Below, one piece after another: positions 35,067 through 45,500 of a stretch of DNA of 64,000 nt. The stretch is taken from positions 1-64,000 of the forward strand of contig NZ_JAGGLB010000030.1 of NCBI RefSeq assembly GCF_017874215.1, read 5' to 3'. The DNA is from Paenibacillus eucommiae. GTDB lineage: Bacteria > Bacillota > Bacilli > Paenibacillales > NBRC-103111. The stretch's first letter is position 1, and the number at the start of each line of letters is the position of its first letter. The notes under the pieces were generated by a model. That model did not search any database and had not been told where the DNA came from. It worked only from the letters and a program-made list of their open reading frames with translations. A program made the position numbers and the translations under genes.

Positions 35067-35819
35067 ATGAAGGAACAAACGATACTTTTTGATTTGGATG
35101 ATACGTTGGTTCACTGCAACAAGTATTTCGATTCCGTAATTACACAATACGTTCATTCTATGCTAGGCTGGTTTTCCGAGTATGGTGTGAGCTTTGAAGA
35201 TATCAGGCAAAAGCAGCTTGAGCTCGATTTGATCGGCGTTAGCCAGCATGGCTTTATGGCTAATCGCTTTCCGCAGTCCCTGGTTGAAACGTACCACTAC
35301 TACTCAGCGCTCTATAAGCGCCATACGAAACGAAAAGAAGAGGACATGCTGCTGCAGCTTGGCCACACCGTCTACGAGTACAGTGCAGAGCCATATCCTC
35401 ATATGAACGAAACGCTTGAAACACTCAAGAAGTCAGGACATCAATTGTTTCTGTATACAGGAGGAGATATCTCGATCCAGATGAAAAAGGTAACCGACAC
35501 CGGACTCGACGCCTATTTCCAGGATCGTATCTTTGTTACCCTGCACAAAACGAAAGAATTCATGGAATCACTGCTGCTGCAACATCAATTTGACCGTCGC
35601 CAAACCTGGATGATTGGCAATTCGGCACGTACGGATGTGCTGCCCGCTCTTAGTGCCGGCATTCACTCGATTTATATCCCTGCCTCTCAGGAGTGGCTGT
35701 ACAATACGGTAGATATCGATATTGAGCCCAAAGGCGCTTTTTTCACCTTGCCTTCACTACGGGACGTTCCCGAGGCCATTGGCGAGTACACCAGAAACTT
35801 GCCTTCCAGCGTCATTTGA
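35067..35819 (+). CDS. HAD-superfamily hydrolase
   Basis: 250 residues. Motif I DLDDTLV (nucleophile D9), motif II LYTGGD, a conserved lysine region (LHKTKEF) and motif IV/III region WMIGNSARTDVLPAL. The helical cap after motif I suggests subfamily I. Substrate unknown, probably a small phosphoester. A TGC-TACAAT extended -10 lies at 35016-35024 and GGAGGAG precedes the ATG. The last codons and the stop lie inside a dispersed repeat (copy A). Confidence 0.85.
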   Translation: MKEQTILFDLDDTLVHCNKYFDSVITQYVHSMLGWFSEYGVSFEDIRQKQLELDLIGVSQHGFMANRFPQSLVETYHYYSALYKRHTKRKEEDMLLQLGHTVYEYSAEPYPHMNETLETLKKSGHQLFLYTGGDISIQMKKVTDTGLDAYFQDRIFVTLHKTKEFMESLLLQHQFDRRQTWMIGNSARTDVLPALSAGIHSIYIPASQEWLYNTVDIDIEPKGAFFTLPSLRDVPEAIGEYTRNLPSSVI

Positions 35820-36290
35820 GGAGCGTGTTCTTGACTTAGGCGCGTTACGGAAGGAAGGGCTGTGAGTCCCAACCGCTGTTAAAGATTTGTTCCTTTGAAT
35901 GGAATCAATGTGAGGGTTGGAACAAATTTTTCAATGCAGGCGCAGGCGCTGGGGATGAAGAGCGTGCAGCTGAGGAGGACCTGAGAGGCCATCTGTCCTC
36001 TTTTAACGATGAAAAACATCGTTAAGTTGAGTGCACGCTCAGTTCGGCGGAGGACGGGTTGCTACTAAGCTGATACTAACGCTCATCCTTCTCACTTCCC
36101 CTCCCTCTCCAGCTACAAAGTCTCGAACGTGCCACGCTCAAACGGACTGCCAGCAAAAGCTGCTTTCCTGAGGGAAAGGGATAGTGGAGATAGGATGTTC
36201 TGAGCTTCCTTTCTGATTCCCTAGGAGGATGAACCTTCACACCGTCCACTTTCCCACTGTAAAGCTGCACTGTGTTATATTTTCTAGTAA
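35804..36290 (+). repeat. Dispersed structured intergenic repeat, copy A
   Basis: Longest of four related elements. It starts GCCTTCCAGCGTCATTTGAGG, like the start of copies B and C, and has AAGGGCTGTG, then the AAAGATTTGTTCC ... GGAACAAATTTTT hairpin (35881-35893/35919-35931). Unlike B and C it then has a second hairpin TTAACGATG-AAAAA-CATCGTTAA (36003-36025) shared with copy D. It closes with CCACGCTCAAACGGACTGCC, CCTGAGGGAAAGGGATAGTG and ACTGTAAAGCTGCACTG. It fills the gap between the HAD gene and the ABC exporter; no gene is seen in it. Confidence 0.85.
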
Positions 36291-36301
36291 AACCATAAAA
36301 C

Positions 36302-36343
36302 AAAAAAACTGCGCCCCCCACACCGGGAACCCGCAGTTTTTTT
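36302..36343 (-). terminator. Bidirectional-looking terminator after the ABC exporter
   Basis: Stem AACTGCG (36307-36313) / CGCAGTT (36332-36338) with A-run on one side and T-run on the other, so it can end transcription from either strand. It lies 11 bases after the permease stop. Confidence 0.8.
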
Positions 36344-36353
36344 CTATTTCGGC

Positions 36354-37307
36354 TTACGCCGCTACATCCCGTTTCTTGAAGATGATCCAGGATAGAACGT
36401 TGAACAGGACAAAGTATACAGCAAGAACGGCGATGGAGAAGCCCATTGTCATACCTTCAATTAAAGGTCGGCCGCCTTCCAGATACTGAGTAAGATCCGT
36501 GTTCGCGAACAGATAATATTTACCCCAGCTGTAACGCATCAGGAATAGGGTGACGAGCTGGCCGGCAAGCATGATAAATATACTAAATCCGATTGCCAGT
36601 GATGAGCTGCGGAAAACAGTTGAGATCATAAAAGCAAGCGTCACAACCATAACAAGCTCAACCAGCTTTAGAGCATAGGTCCCGAACACGTGAAGCGGCA
36701 TACTGCTCTCCTGGACCACACCGTTTGCACCAACACTTAAATAAGGCAGTCCGACGTCCTGAAACCCATACAGAATTCCATTGACCAGAATCGCACTTAA
36801 AAACAGTACAAGCAGTAAAAGGAGGGAAAACAGCAGTGTCGACACATACTTGGAAAATAAAATCTTGGTACGGCTTGCCGGGCGAATAAGCAGCAGCTTG
36901 ATAGTGCCCCAGGTGAATTCACTCGCAACCATATCGCCTGCTATAATAACGGTGAACAGCGTGATAATCTGCACTAGGCCTGACAAAGTCATGACCCCGC
37001 CCCACATCGTGTTCTGCACAGGGGGAATGTTATTATCGAGCGAGTGCTGGCTTATTTTAATGCTGTCCTCCATCTGTTCCTTTATGAACTCTGGCAGATC
37101 GGGACTGGCGAGCTGCGCTTGATTGTCTTGAATAGATTGCTGTAAAGACGCTCTCCAGTCGCCTCCCTGGCTGTTGCTCTTATCATAATGATCAATAAAA
37201 GAAACCAGACAGCAAAAAACGATGAGCAGCACCAGCAAAATCCAAGTGCGCATCCTCCGATATATTTTCATATTCTCATTCTGCACTAGACTAAGCAATT
37301 TGATCAC
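36354..37307 (-). CDS. ABC-2 type exporter permease
   Basis: 317 residues with six hydrophobic segments: an N-terminal helix (TWILLVLLIVFCCLVSF), a ~60-residue extracellular loop, then five helices including GTIKLLLIRPASRTKILFSKY, the cytoplasmic coupling element typical of ABC-2 permeases. It starts at GTG and overlaps the ATPase gene by 17 bp. With that ATPase it forms a simple exporter of the BcrAB/YtrBC/Nat type; the substrate (antibiotic, ion or lipid) cannot be told from sequence. Confidence 0.88.
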   Translation of the reverse strand: MIKLLSLVQNENMKIYRRMRTWILLVLLIVFCCLVSFIDHYDKSNSQGGDWRASLQQSIQDNQAQLASPDLPEFIKEQMEDSIKISQHSLDNNIPPVQNTMWGGVMTLSGLVQIITLFTVIIAGDMVASEFTWGTIKLLLIRPASRTKILFSKYVSTLLFSLLLLLVLFLSAILVNGILYGFQDVGLPYLSVGANGVVQESSMPLHVFGTYALKLVELVMVVTLAFMISTVFRSSSLAIGFSIFIMLAGQLVTLFLMRYSWGKYYLFANTDLTQYLEGGRPLIEGMTMGFSIAVLAVYFVLFNVLSWIIFKKRDVAA

Positions 37308-38220
37308 TTCCCGTCATTTCTAAAAATTTATCTTCAAGTGATTTGCTTGTCGTGCGAATTCCATACACCTTAATTCCCGCCTCTACCAGCTTCTTATTCA
37401 CTTCAGCGACTTCTTCTTTCAGCAGTGATAGCAGCAATCCATCATGCTCGATCGTGACGGCAAGCTCCGGCATGGATAGCTCCAAAGCTGTTTTTGCTGC
37501 TTGCGCCTGATCCACCTCGAATATGACCTGTGCGGTGCTGCCTTCCTGTACGTAATCTTTAATCAAACGGACGTCAACCAGCTTGCCATTTTGAATAATC
37601 GCCACCCGGTCGCACATTAGTTCCATCTCAGAGAGCAAATGGCTGGAGACGATGACCGCGATTCCCTCATCACGGGTAAGCTTCCTCAAGTGATCACGAA
37701 GCTCCCTGATTCCGGCAGGATCGAGCCCGTTTGTCGGTTCATCAAGAATGAGCACCGATGGCTTATGCAGCAGCGCTTGGGCAATTCCAAGCCGTTGGCG
37801 CATACCTAGAGAATAGGTCTTCACCTTCTCATGAATCCGGTTCTCCAGCATAACTAAACGAATAACCTCATGAATTCGCTCTTTCGTTACACCCGGCACC
37901 ATCCGTGCATAATGCACGAGATTCTGATACCCTGTAAGAAACTTGTACATTTCCGGATTCTCTACAATGGCGCCTACATGACGAATCGCCTTCTCAAAAT
38001 CGGTGCGAATCGAGCTGCCGCCAATGAAAATATCGCCTGAGGTAATCGACATAAGTCCTACCATCATGCGGATCGTTGTGGTTTTACCTGCTCCATTGGG
38101 TCCCAGAAAACCGAATACCTCTCCTTTGGGCACATCAAAGCTCAAATTGTCGATAATCGTCTTGGAGCCAATCCGTTTGGATATTTGACGAATTTCTACA
38201 ATCGTTGTTGGACTGGTCAT
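37291..38220 (-). CDS. ABC exporter ATP-binding protein (BcrA-like)
   Basis: 309 residues. Walker A GPNGAGKTT, Q-loop region VENPEMYKFLTGYQNL, signature YSLGMRQRLGIAQAL, Walker B LILDEPTNGLDP, and the H-loop SSHLLSEME. The C-terminal ~80 residues are an accessory domain as in BcrA-type ATPases. First gene of the exporter operon; a promoter and an 18-bp palindrome lie just upstream, and the divergent kinase/regulator pair is the probable regulator. Confidence 0.93.
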   Translation of the reverse strand: MTSPTTIVEIRQISKRIGSKTIIDNLSFDVPKGEVFGFLGPNGAGKTTTIRMMVGLMSITSGDIFIGGSSIRTDFEKAIRHVGAIVENPEMYKFLTGYQNLVHYARMVPGVTKERIHEVIRLVMLENRIHEKVKTYSLGMRQRLGIAQALLHKPSVLILDEPTNGLDPAGIRELRDHLRKLTRDEGIAVIVSSHLLSEMELMCDRVAIIQNGKLVDVRLIKDYVQEGSTAQVIFEVDQAQAAKTALELSMPELAVTIEHDGLLLSLLKEEVAEVNKKLVEAGIKVYGIRTTSKSLEDKFLEMTGSDQIA

Positions 38221-38257
38221 GAATTCTCTCCTTTACTTCTTGAAAAGTTGTACATAA

Positions 38258-38303
38258 TGTTAACAGCTGTTAACAGCATACCAAGCTTACGTCAAACAGC
38301 CAA
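38258..38303 (-). promoter_or_regulatory. Exporter promoter with an 18-bp palindromic operator
   Basis: Minus strand TTGGCT (38298-38303), 17 bases, TATGCT (38275-38280). Directly downstream lies the perfect palindrome TGTTAACAGCTGTTAACA (38258-38275), covering the expected transcription start. This is where a repressor would bind. The neighbouring regulator is LuxR-type, so the factor binding it is open. Confidence 0.55.
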
Positions 38304-38439
38304 GTGAAAATAGTCATAAAAAGTCACAGTCATGGTCATGTTTCCTTTATGACCGGCAACACTATGATAGGCGCGTTTTTTTTTGTACAATGAAAGAACT
38401 AACTAAATGAAAGAACTAAGCTTATGAGGGGATTTTGAA

Positions 38440-39642
38440 ATGATTCAAAGAAGACGATGGAATTGGGTGGACTGGTCCATTTTTTTCGTATACACAAGCT
38501 CCTTCCTTCTAAACATGCTCTATTTGTGGACTCAGCTGCAGGGTTTCTCCAATACTTCCCTGCTTCTATTGTCGGCAGCATTCGTAGTGGCTTATACATG
38601 TCCCCTGTTATTTTGGCGGCCTCACTATATAAATCCATTTCTCTTCCCGATTGCTGTACTGCTGACATACGGACCTTTGGAGCTGTTCTTGGCTCATTCC
38701 CAGCAGGAATTTCTGCATGTCCTATATTGCCCGTTACTCGTTATCGGCTTCCTGTCAGACCGCAAATATGCATGGTGGACTGCTCCTGTTTTTATTTTGG
38801 GTTTTCCAATTGCCGCTCAGCTTTTGATTCAGGAGAGGGATACAATCAACACTTTTTCCCTAACTATATGGTATGAAATTCTGTTTTTTGGAATTGGTTT
38901 AAGCCTGCAGCGATTTATGAAAACCAACGAAAAAACCGAAAAGCTTTTACAGGAAAATCAATACCAATATCAACTCATTCAAGGACAAAACAAAGTACTA
39001 GAGCAGTACGCCAATCAAATTGAGCAGCAGACGCTTGTGGAAGAACGCAATCGTATGGCCCGCGAGCTTCATGATACGGTAGGACATACGTTTACTTCAG
39101 TCATTATGGGGATGGATGCGGTATCCTATCTAATCGAGACTTCTCCGCAGAAGGCTGTAGAAAAACTGGAAGTGCTGCGAGATGTAACACGCAAAGGGCT
39201 TGAAGAAGTCCGACGCAGCATTCATCAGATGGCCTCCGAAGAAGAGGATTTGCTCCTGTCACAGCAATTGTCCAGGCTGGCCAATGAATTTGCCCTGCAT
39301 ACCGGTACAGTCGTTCAGGTAGAAACCATTGGAACAGAGTACGACTTGCCTAACCCAACCAAGCTCACTTTCATCCGCTGCCTCCAGGAATCGCTAACTA
39401 ATGCCAAAAGGCACGGCAGCGCCTCCTCTGTCAAGGTAAGTATCAGCTTCAAGCCCCACCAGGTAGAGCTGCATGTGCAAGATGACGGTATCGGGAATGC
39501 AGAGCTTCAGGCCGGCTTTGGTATAAGCGCCATGCAGGAAAGAATTTCTGCACTTCAAGGATTGCTTCAAGTAAACTCCGCCATCGGCGAAGGTACATCT
39601 GTGGTCTGCTCCATCCCGACCAGAAAGCAGCCGGGCAGTTAG
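38440..39642 (+). CDS. Sensor histidine kinase, NarL/DesK type (HisKA_3)
   Basis: 400 residues. Five to six N-terminal membrane helices with short loops (1-165), a coiled coil, then the HisKA_3 phosphoacceptor MARELHDTVGHTF and an HATPase with QESLTNAKRHG, DDGIGN and GFGISAMQERI. The lack of a large sensor domain suggests it detects a membrane-associated signal, as LiaS/DesK-like kinases do. 71 bp before its regulator and divergent from the exporter. Confidence 0.92.
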   Translation: MIQRRRWNWVDWSIFFVYTSSFLLNMLYLWTQLQGFSNTSLLLLSAAFVVAYTCPLLFWRPHYINPFLFPIAVLLTYGPLELFLAHSQQEFLHVLYCPLLVIGFLSDRKYAWWTAPVFILGFPIAAQLLIQERDTINTFSLTIWYEILFFGIGLSLQRFMKTNEKTEKLLQENQYQYQLIQGQNKVLEQYANQIEQQTLVEERNRMARELHDTVGHTFTSVIMGMDAVSYLIETSPQKAVEKLEVLRDVTRKGLEEVRRSIHQMASEEEDLLLSQQLSRLANEFALHTGTVVQVETIGTEYDLPNPTKLTFIRCLQESLTNAKRHGSASSVKVSISFKPHQVELHVQDDGIGNAELQAGFGISAMQERISALQGLLQVNSAIGEGTSVVCSIPTRKQPGS

Positions 39643-39713
39643 TTAGTGTCCTGCATCTGCGGCATACTACAATATTGCAAAAAACGTATTAAAAGTATTA
39701 GGAGGAGAAAAAC

Positions 39714-40433
39714 ATGAAGGAAGCCTTAGAGGAGATCAAGCTGCTGCTGGTCGACGACCAGGACTTAATCAGAGAAAGCCTCCATATCGTCCTCGATATG
39801 GATCCCGAGATTAAGGTCGTGGGACTTGCGGAGAATGGGCGTGTAGCACTGGAGCTGTGCGAAACGCAGCAGCCCCATGTCGTCCTGATGGATATACACA
39901 TGCCGATTATGGACGGGGTTGAGGCTACTCGTGAGATCAAAAGCAGATGGCCGCATATTCGCGTCATCATCCTGACCACCTTCCAGGAAATCAATTATGT
40001 AGTAGATGCCCTTGGAGCCGGCGCAGAAGGCTATTTGCTGAAAGCGATTCATCCGAAGGATCTGGCAGCAGGCATCAAATGGGTAAGCAGAGGCGGAACG
40101 CTGATCCCTCAAGACATCGCCAAGATGCTCGTAGAGCAGCTGCGGGGTGATGCAGCCAAGAATGCGACCGCGATCGCAGATAATGGGCCAGCAAGCAAGC
40201 CGAAGAGCTCCCCAGCGAGCGATACAGGCCGCTCGGAAGCCTATGGCCTTAGTGACCGTGAACAGCAGGTGCTTCAATCGATCTCCGACGGGCTCAGTAA
40301 TAAGGAGATTGCCGAGAAGCTCTTCCTGTCCGAAGGCACCGTGAAAAATTATATTTCCAATATCTACTCCAAATTGGATGTAAGAGATCGTGTACAAGCT
40401 TCCAAAAAAGCTCATGACGAAGGCATGTTTTAG
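39714..40433 (+). CDS. Response regulator, NarL/LuxR type
   Basis: 239 residues. Receiver (LLLVDDQDLIRESL, phosphoacceptor in VVLMDIHMPIMDGVEA, lysine in YLLKAIHP) and a C-terminal LuxR helix-turn-helix (LSDREQQVLQSISDGLSNKEIAEKLFLSEGTVKNYISNIYSKL). The linker has a low-complexity Ala/Ser/Pro stretch. AGGAGG precedes the ATG. Probable partner of the kinase and regulator of the exporter. Confidence 0.94.
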   Translation: MKEALEEIKLLLVDDQDLIRESLHIVLDMDPEIKVVGLAENGRVALELCETQQPHVVLMDIHMPIMDGVEATREIKSRWPHIRVIILTTFQEINYVVDALGAGAEGYLLKAIHPKDLAAGIKWVSRGGTLIPQDIAKMLVEQLRGDAAKNATAIADNGPASKPKSSPASDTGRSEAYGLSDREQQVLQSISDGLSNKEIAEKLFLSEGTVKNYISNIYSKLDVRDRVQASKKAHDEGMF

Positions 40434-40478
40434 TACCCTGCTTACATTAAACCCTGTCTTGATTATGTATGATTAACG

Positions 40479-40856
40479 CTAGTCAAACCATCTTTGAAAA
40501 AATGTTTTTTTCTTTTTATTATTTTTCCGGTAGCTTTCAGTTCGTGAGAAGGTGCCTGGTTCGGGAACCTTGGGAGCTTCAGGCACATTAGAAATTGCGG
40601 CCAGGAGATCCCCGTGTTCCTTGTCTGCAGTTTGAAGCAGCAGTTGACGCTCAAGCTCCTCCACTCTATATGTTAAAGCCAGCATATGCTCTTTAAGCTC
40701 TTCCAGCACAGCATGTCCATAAGCAGGGGGGGACTCCACCCATTCTAATGCTGCTCCTGCCTCCTGCTTCGCCGCATCCAAACGGAACCGTTCTTTTTCC
40801 TCAGTGGTCAACAACGCTTTCAGTTCAGCTGGAGTAATGAGATCCTCACTCTTCAT
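40479..40856 (-). CDS. Conserved-looking hypothetical protein, charged
   Basis: 125 residues, no membrane segment. Residues ~5-80 are mostly helical and charged (TPAELKALLTTEEKERF, LEELKEHMLALTYRVEELERQLLLQ, a coiled-coil-like stretch). The tail is basic (RKNNKKKKTFFQRWF). I do not recognise a family. It stands alone, convergent with the regulator at 40433. Confidence 0.65.
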   Translation of the reverse strand: MKSEDLITPAELKALLTTEEKERFRLDAAKQEAGAALEWVESPPAYGHAVLEELKEHMLALTYRVEELERQLLLQTADKEHGDLLAAISNVPEAPKVPEPGTFSRTESYRKNNKKKKTFFQRWFD

Positions 40857-40992
40857 CGGTTCACCTCTTTATCCATACGATTAAGCAGCCTTGAAGCAGC
40901 AGCCTTCTTCCTTCCATTGTACCTTACAAATTGGAAACATTCACTATTTAATAGAAAGCAGCTTTCTCTGAAAAACATTCGATTCCATGATC

Positions 40993-41021
40993 AAAAGGAG
41001 CCTAATAAAAAGGCTCCTTCT
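40993..41021 (-). terminator. Terminator after gltD
   Basis: Perfect 9-bp stem AAGGAGCCT (40995-41003) / AGGCTCCTT (41011-41019) with a 7-base loop, immediately downstream of gltD on the minus strand. Confidence 0.8.
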
Positions 41022-41029
41022 ATATATGT

Positions 41030-42514
41030 TTAAGGAAGATTGCTAGAGCCCATTAAATATCGATCAACCTCACGGGCCGCTTCACGGCCTTCGTTAATTG
41101 CCCAGACGACCAGGCTTTGCCCGCGGCGCATGTCTCCTGCCGCGAATATTCCTTTCACATTCGTAGCGAACTTGCCGTGTGCCGCCTTAGCGTTGGAGCG
41201 CTCGTCTTTCTCGACGCCGAGCTGATCAAGAACTGCGGACTCCGGCCCCAGGAAGCCCATGGCAATAAGCACCAGCTGAGCGGGATAAATCTTCTCGCTG
41301 CCCGGCACCTCAACCGGAGCAAAGCGCCCTTGCTCATCCTTCTTCCACTCAATGAGGACGGTATGCAGCTCCTTCACGTGGCCGTTCTCATCGCCCACGA
41401 ATTTTTTCGTGGATATCAGATACTGGCGGGGGTCTGCGCCTTGCAGGGCGGCCGCCTCTTCTTGGCCATAATCCATCTTGTACACCTTCGGCCATTCCGG
41501 CCATGGATTATTATCCGCTCTACGGTCCGGCGCTTTCGGCATAATCTCGAACTGAGTGACACTCCTGCACTTGTGACGAATGGAAGTGCCCACACAATCC
41601 GTCCCTGTATCCCCGCCGCCAATGACGATGACATCCTTGCCTTCAGCGGAAATGAATGCGCCGTCCTGATGTTCGGAATCCAGCAGGCTCTTCGTATTCC
41701 TTCTAAGGAAATCCATAGCCAGGTGGATTCCCTCATTTTCCCGGCCTTCAATCGTTAAATCGCGCCCTTTGGTCGCTCCGCCGCAAAGCACGATGGCATC
41801 GAACTCCTCCTGCAGCTTCTCCACCGGATAATCGACGCCAACATGGGCTCCCGTTATGAAGGTAACGCCTTCCGCTGCCAGAAGCTCCACACGGCGCTGG
41901 ACATATTTCTTGTCCAGCTTCATGTTCGGAATGCCATACATCAGCAGGCCGCCGATCCGGTCCGCACGCTCATACACAGTCACATAGTGGCCTGCTTTAT
42001 TCAATTGGGCAGCAGCGGCAAGCCCAGATGGCCCTGAGCCAACTACCGCCACCTTCTTGCCGGTCCGCTCTTCCGGAGGCTCAGGCACAACCCAGCCCTC
42101 GGCGAAGCCTTTGTCAATAATCGCTTTCTCAATATTCTTGATCGTCACCGGAGCATCATTGAGGCCCACTGTACAAGATCCCTCACACGGCGCTGGACAG
42201 ACCCGCCCTGTAAACTCGGGGAAATTGTTCGTCTTGTGCAGCCGCTCCAGCGCTTCCCGCCACTGCCCCCGATAAACCAAATCATTCCATTCAGGTATCA
42301 GATTATGGATCGGGCAGCCCGCAGCCATGCCGCTGATCAGCTTGCCAGTGTGACAAAAGGGAATTCCGCAGTCCATGCATCTTGCGCCTTGCGTCTGCAG
42401 CTTTTCATCTGGGAGCGGAGTTATAAACTCCTGCCAATGGCTGACTCGCAGCAGCGGAGCAGCTTCGGATGCTGTTTCACGTTGATAATCAATAAAACCG
42501 GTTGGTTTACCCAT
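41030..42514 (-). CDS. gltD: Glutamate synthase small subunit GltD
   Basis: 494 residues. The beta subunit of NADPH-GOGAT passes electrons from NADPH through FAD and iron-sulphur clusters to GltB. N-terminal cluster cysteines are in CMDCGIPFCH, GCPIHN and CPAPCEGSCTVG; the first dinucleotide site is VAVVGSGPSGLAAAAQL (FAD) and the second VIVIGGGDTGTDC (NADPH). AAGDMRRGQSLVVWAINEGREAA is the C-terminal FAD contact. It follows gltB by 28 bp. Confidence 0.97.
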   Translation of the reverse strand: MGKPTGFIDYQRETASEAAPLLRVSHWQEFITPLPDEKLQTQGARCMDCGIPFCHTGKLISGMAAGCPIHNLIPEWNDLVYRGQWREALERLHKTNNFPEFTGRVCPAPCEGSCTVGLNDAPVTIKNIEKAIIDKGFAEGWVVPEPPEERTGKKVAVVGSGPSGLAAAAQLNKAGHYVTVYERADRIGGLLMYGIPNMKLDKKYVQRRVELLAAEGVTFITGAHVGVDYPVEKLQEEFDAIVLCGGATKGRDLTIEGRENEGIHLAMDFLRRNTKSLLDSEHQDGAFISAEGKDVIVIGGGDTGTDCVGTSIRHKCRSVTQFEIMPKAPDRRADNNPWPEWPKVYKMDYGQEEAAALQGADPRQYLISTKKFVGDENGHVKELHTVLIEWKKDEQGRFAPVEVPGSEKIYPAQLVLIAMGFLGPESAVLDQLGVEKDERSNAKAAHGKFATNVKGIFAAGDMRRGQSLVVWAINEGREAAREVDRYLMGSSNLP

Positions 42515-42542
42515 TGCGCTTCCTCCAGGAATGAATTTAGAA

Positions 42543-45500
42543 TTAGTTGCCGCCGACTCGTGAAATATCCTTCATGTTCGCTTCGAAAGCAACCATGACT
42601 GCTTCCTCCTGGCTGAGCCCGGAGCGCTTGACCTTCTCTATCGCCTCAAACATCCGTTTATAATCCTTCGGAATGATCTTTACGAACTTCCACACATTCT
42701 CATCCCAGTGGTTCAACACACGATGGGCAACCTCACTACCTGTAAATGTGGCGTGATATTGGATCCTTGTTTTGAGCTCGTTCATTTCATAGATTTCTTC
42801 AGCCTGCTCAAGCAGAACCATCTCTTGGTTCACCCGGCCCGCTAACCCGCCATCCTCATCAAGCACATACGCCACACCTCCGGACATTCCAGCGGCAAAA
42901 TTGCGCCCCGTCGGACCGAGGATGATGACCTGGCCGCCTGTCATATACTCGCAGCCATGGTCGCCAACACCCTCCACAACGGCACGGACTCCACTGTTTC
43001 TTACACAGAAGCGCTCGCCCGCCCTGCCGCGGATATACGCATCTCCATCTGTAGCGCCATAGAAAGCGGTATTCCCGATAATCACATTCTCTTCTGCTGC
43101 AAAACTTGATTTCTGAGGCGGGAAAATGATGATCTTCCCCCCGGACAATCCCTTGCCTACATAATCGTTGGAGTCCCCCTCCAGCGACAAGGTAACGCCT
43201 TTGGGCACGAAGGCCCCAAAGCTCTGGCCGGCTGAACCGTTAAAGTGAATGCGGATTGTATCATGCGGAAGTCCCTCTGCCCCATAACGGCGGGTGACTT
43301 CACTGCCCAGAATCGTACCCGCTACCCGGTTCACGTTATGAATCGGCAAAATCGCGTTGACATACTCTTTATGTTCAAGTGCAGGCTTGCAAATATCCAA
43401 AAGCTGCGTCATATCCAGCGAGCGTTCCAGGCCATGATCCTGCTTGATCTGGCAGAAGCGTCCTACTTCCTCCCCAACATCAGGCCGATGCAGCAGTGGC
43501 GCCAGATCGATACCCTTGGCTTTCCAATGATCTACAGCCTGCTTCGTTTCCAGGATATCCGTGCGTCCTACCATCTCTTCCACGGTGCGGAAGCCAAGCT
43601 CCGCCATCCATTCACGTACATCCTGGGCGATGAAATGCATAAAGTTGACGACATGGCTGGGGTCTCCGGCAAATTTCTTGCGCAGCTCCGGATTTTGTGT
43701 AGCTACCCCGACCGGACAGGTGTCCAGATGACACACACGCATCATAATACAGCCCAAAGTGATAAGTGGCGTCGTAGCAAAACCAAACTCCTCAGCTCCA
43801 AGCAATGCAGCTACAATCACATCGCGGCCCGACATCAGCTTGCCGTCTGTCTCAACCGTGATTCGGCTGCGCAGGTTGTTCAGCACCAAGGTCTGGTGTG
43901 TCTCGGCAAGTCCAAGCTCCCAAGGCAAACCTGCGTGTCTAATGCTTGTTTGCGGAGAAGCCCCGGTTCCGCCATCGTAGCCGCTGATCAGAACAACGTC
44001 CGCTTTGCCCTTGGCTACCCCTGCAGCAATCGTCCCGACGCCTACTTCGGACACCAGCTTGACGCTGATTCTGGCCTGCGGGTTAGCGTTCTTCAGATCA
44101 TAAATCAGCTCTGCCAAATCCTCGATGGAATAAATATCATGATGTGGAGGCGGGGAGATCAAGCCTACCCCCGGAGTCACACCGCGGACTTCAGCAATCC
44201 AGGGGTATACCTTGGAGCCTGGAAGCTGTCCGCCTTCGCCCGGTTTAGCGCCCTGCGCCATTTTAATCTGAATTTCGTCCGCATTCACAAGGTAGCTGCT
44301 CGTTACGCCGAAGCGTCCGGAGGCAACCTGCTTAATCGCGCTGCGGCGCGAATCGCCGTTCTCATCGCGCGTGTAGCGGTCCGCGCTTTCCCCGCCTTCG
44401 CCGGTATTGCTTTTGCCGCCGATGCGGTTCATCGCAATCGCAAGTGTTTCATGCGCCTCCTTGCTGATGGAGCCAAAAGACATGGCACCGGTCTTAAAGC
44501 GCTTGAAGATCGTTTCAGCCGGCTCGACTTCTTCAAGCGGAATGGGCTGCCGTCCTGCCTTGAAGCTAAGCAGTCCGCGCAGGGTCATATACTTCTGTGA
44601 ATCCCGCTCGATCAGCTTGACGAAGTTTTTGTACATCGCATAGCTGTTCGTTTTCACCGCTGTTTGCAGGGAATGAATCGTCTCTGGCGTATAGAGATGC
44701 TCCTCGCCGTCCTTCCGCCACTGCAGCTCGCCCCCTGTATCCAGCACACGGTCACGGCCCTCCTGCCCGGAATACGCCCGGGTATGCCGCTGCACAGCCT
44801 CATGGCCAACAACGTCAAGCCCTACACCTCCAACAGGTGAATACGTCCAGGTAAAATAACGGTCTATTAGCTCCTGATTCAAGCCAAGCGCCTCAAAAAT
44901 CTGCGCACCACGATAGCTTTGAATGGTGGAAATGCCCATCTTGGCCAAAACCTTAACGACACCCTTCGTTACTGCCTTTATATAATTGTACACAGCCTTC
45001 TCATGATCCATGCCAACAAGCATGCTGCGGCCAATCATATCATCCAGCGTCTCCAAAGCCAGATACGGATTAATCGCACCAGCACCATAGCCAAGCAAAA
45101 GTGCAAAATGATGCACCTCACGCGGCTCGCCCGATTCGAGCAGCAGCGCCACCTTCGTCCTCGTCCCTTGGCGGATCAAATGATGGTGCAGCCCCGAAAC
45201 GGCGAGCAGTGCCGGAATAGCCGCATGCTTCTCATCGATGCCCCGATCCGAGAGAATCAATAGTGCCGCACCCGCTTGAATAGCCTGGTCCGCCTCTACG
45301 CACAAAGCGTCCATTGATTGCTCAAGCCCTGAAGCACCCTGTGCAGCTTGAAACAGGATAGGCAGCGTAACCGTTGTGAAGCCCTCCTGGTCATTATGGC
45401 GCAGCTTCGCCAGCTCTGCATTCGTCAAAAATGGCGTTTTCAAGCGGATCTGCCGGCAGCTTTCCGGCTCCGGTCCAATTAAATTTCGTTCGGGTCCGAT

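Noticed and set aside
43245..44600. 451-residue plus-strand gene inside gltB
   Set aside because: It lies fully antisense to the conserved GltB coding sequence, with no start signal or family similarity.
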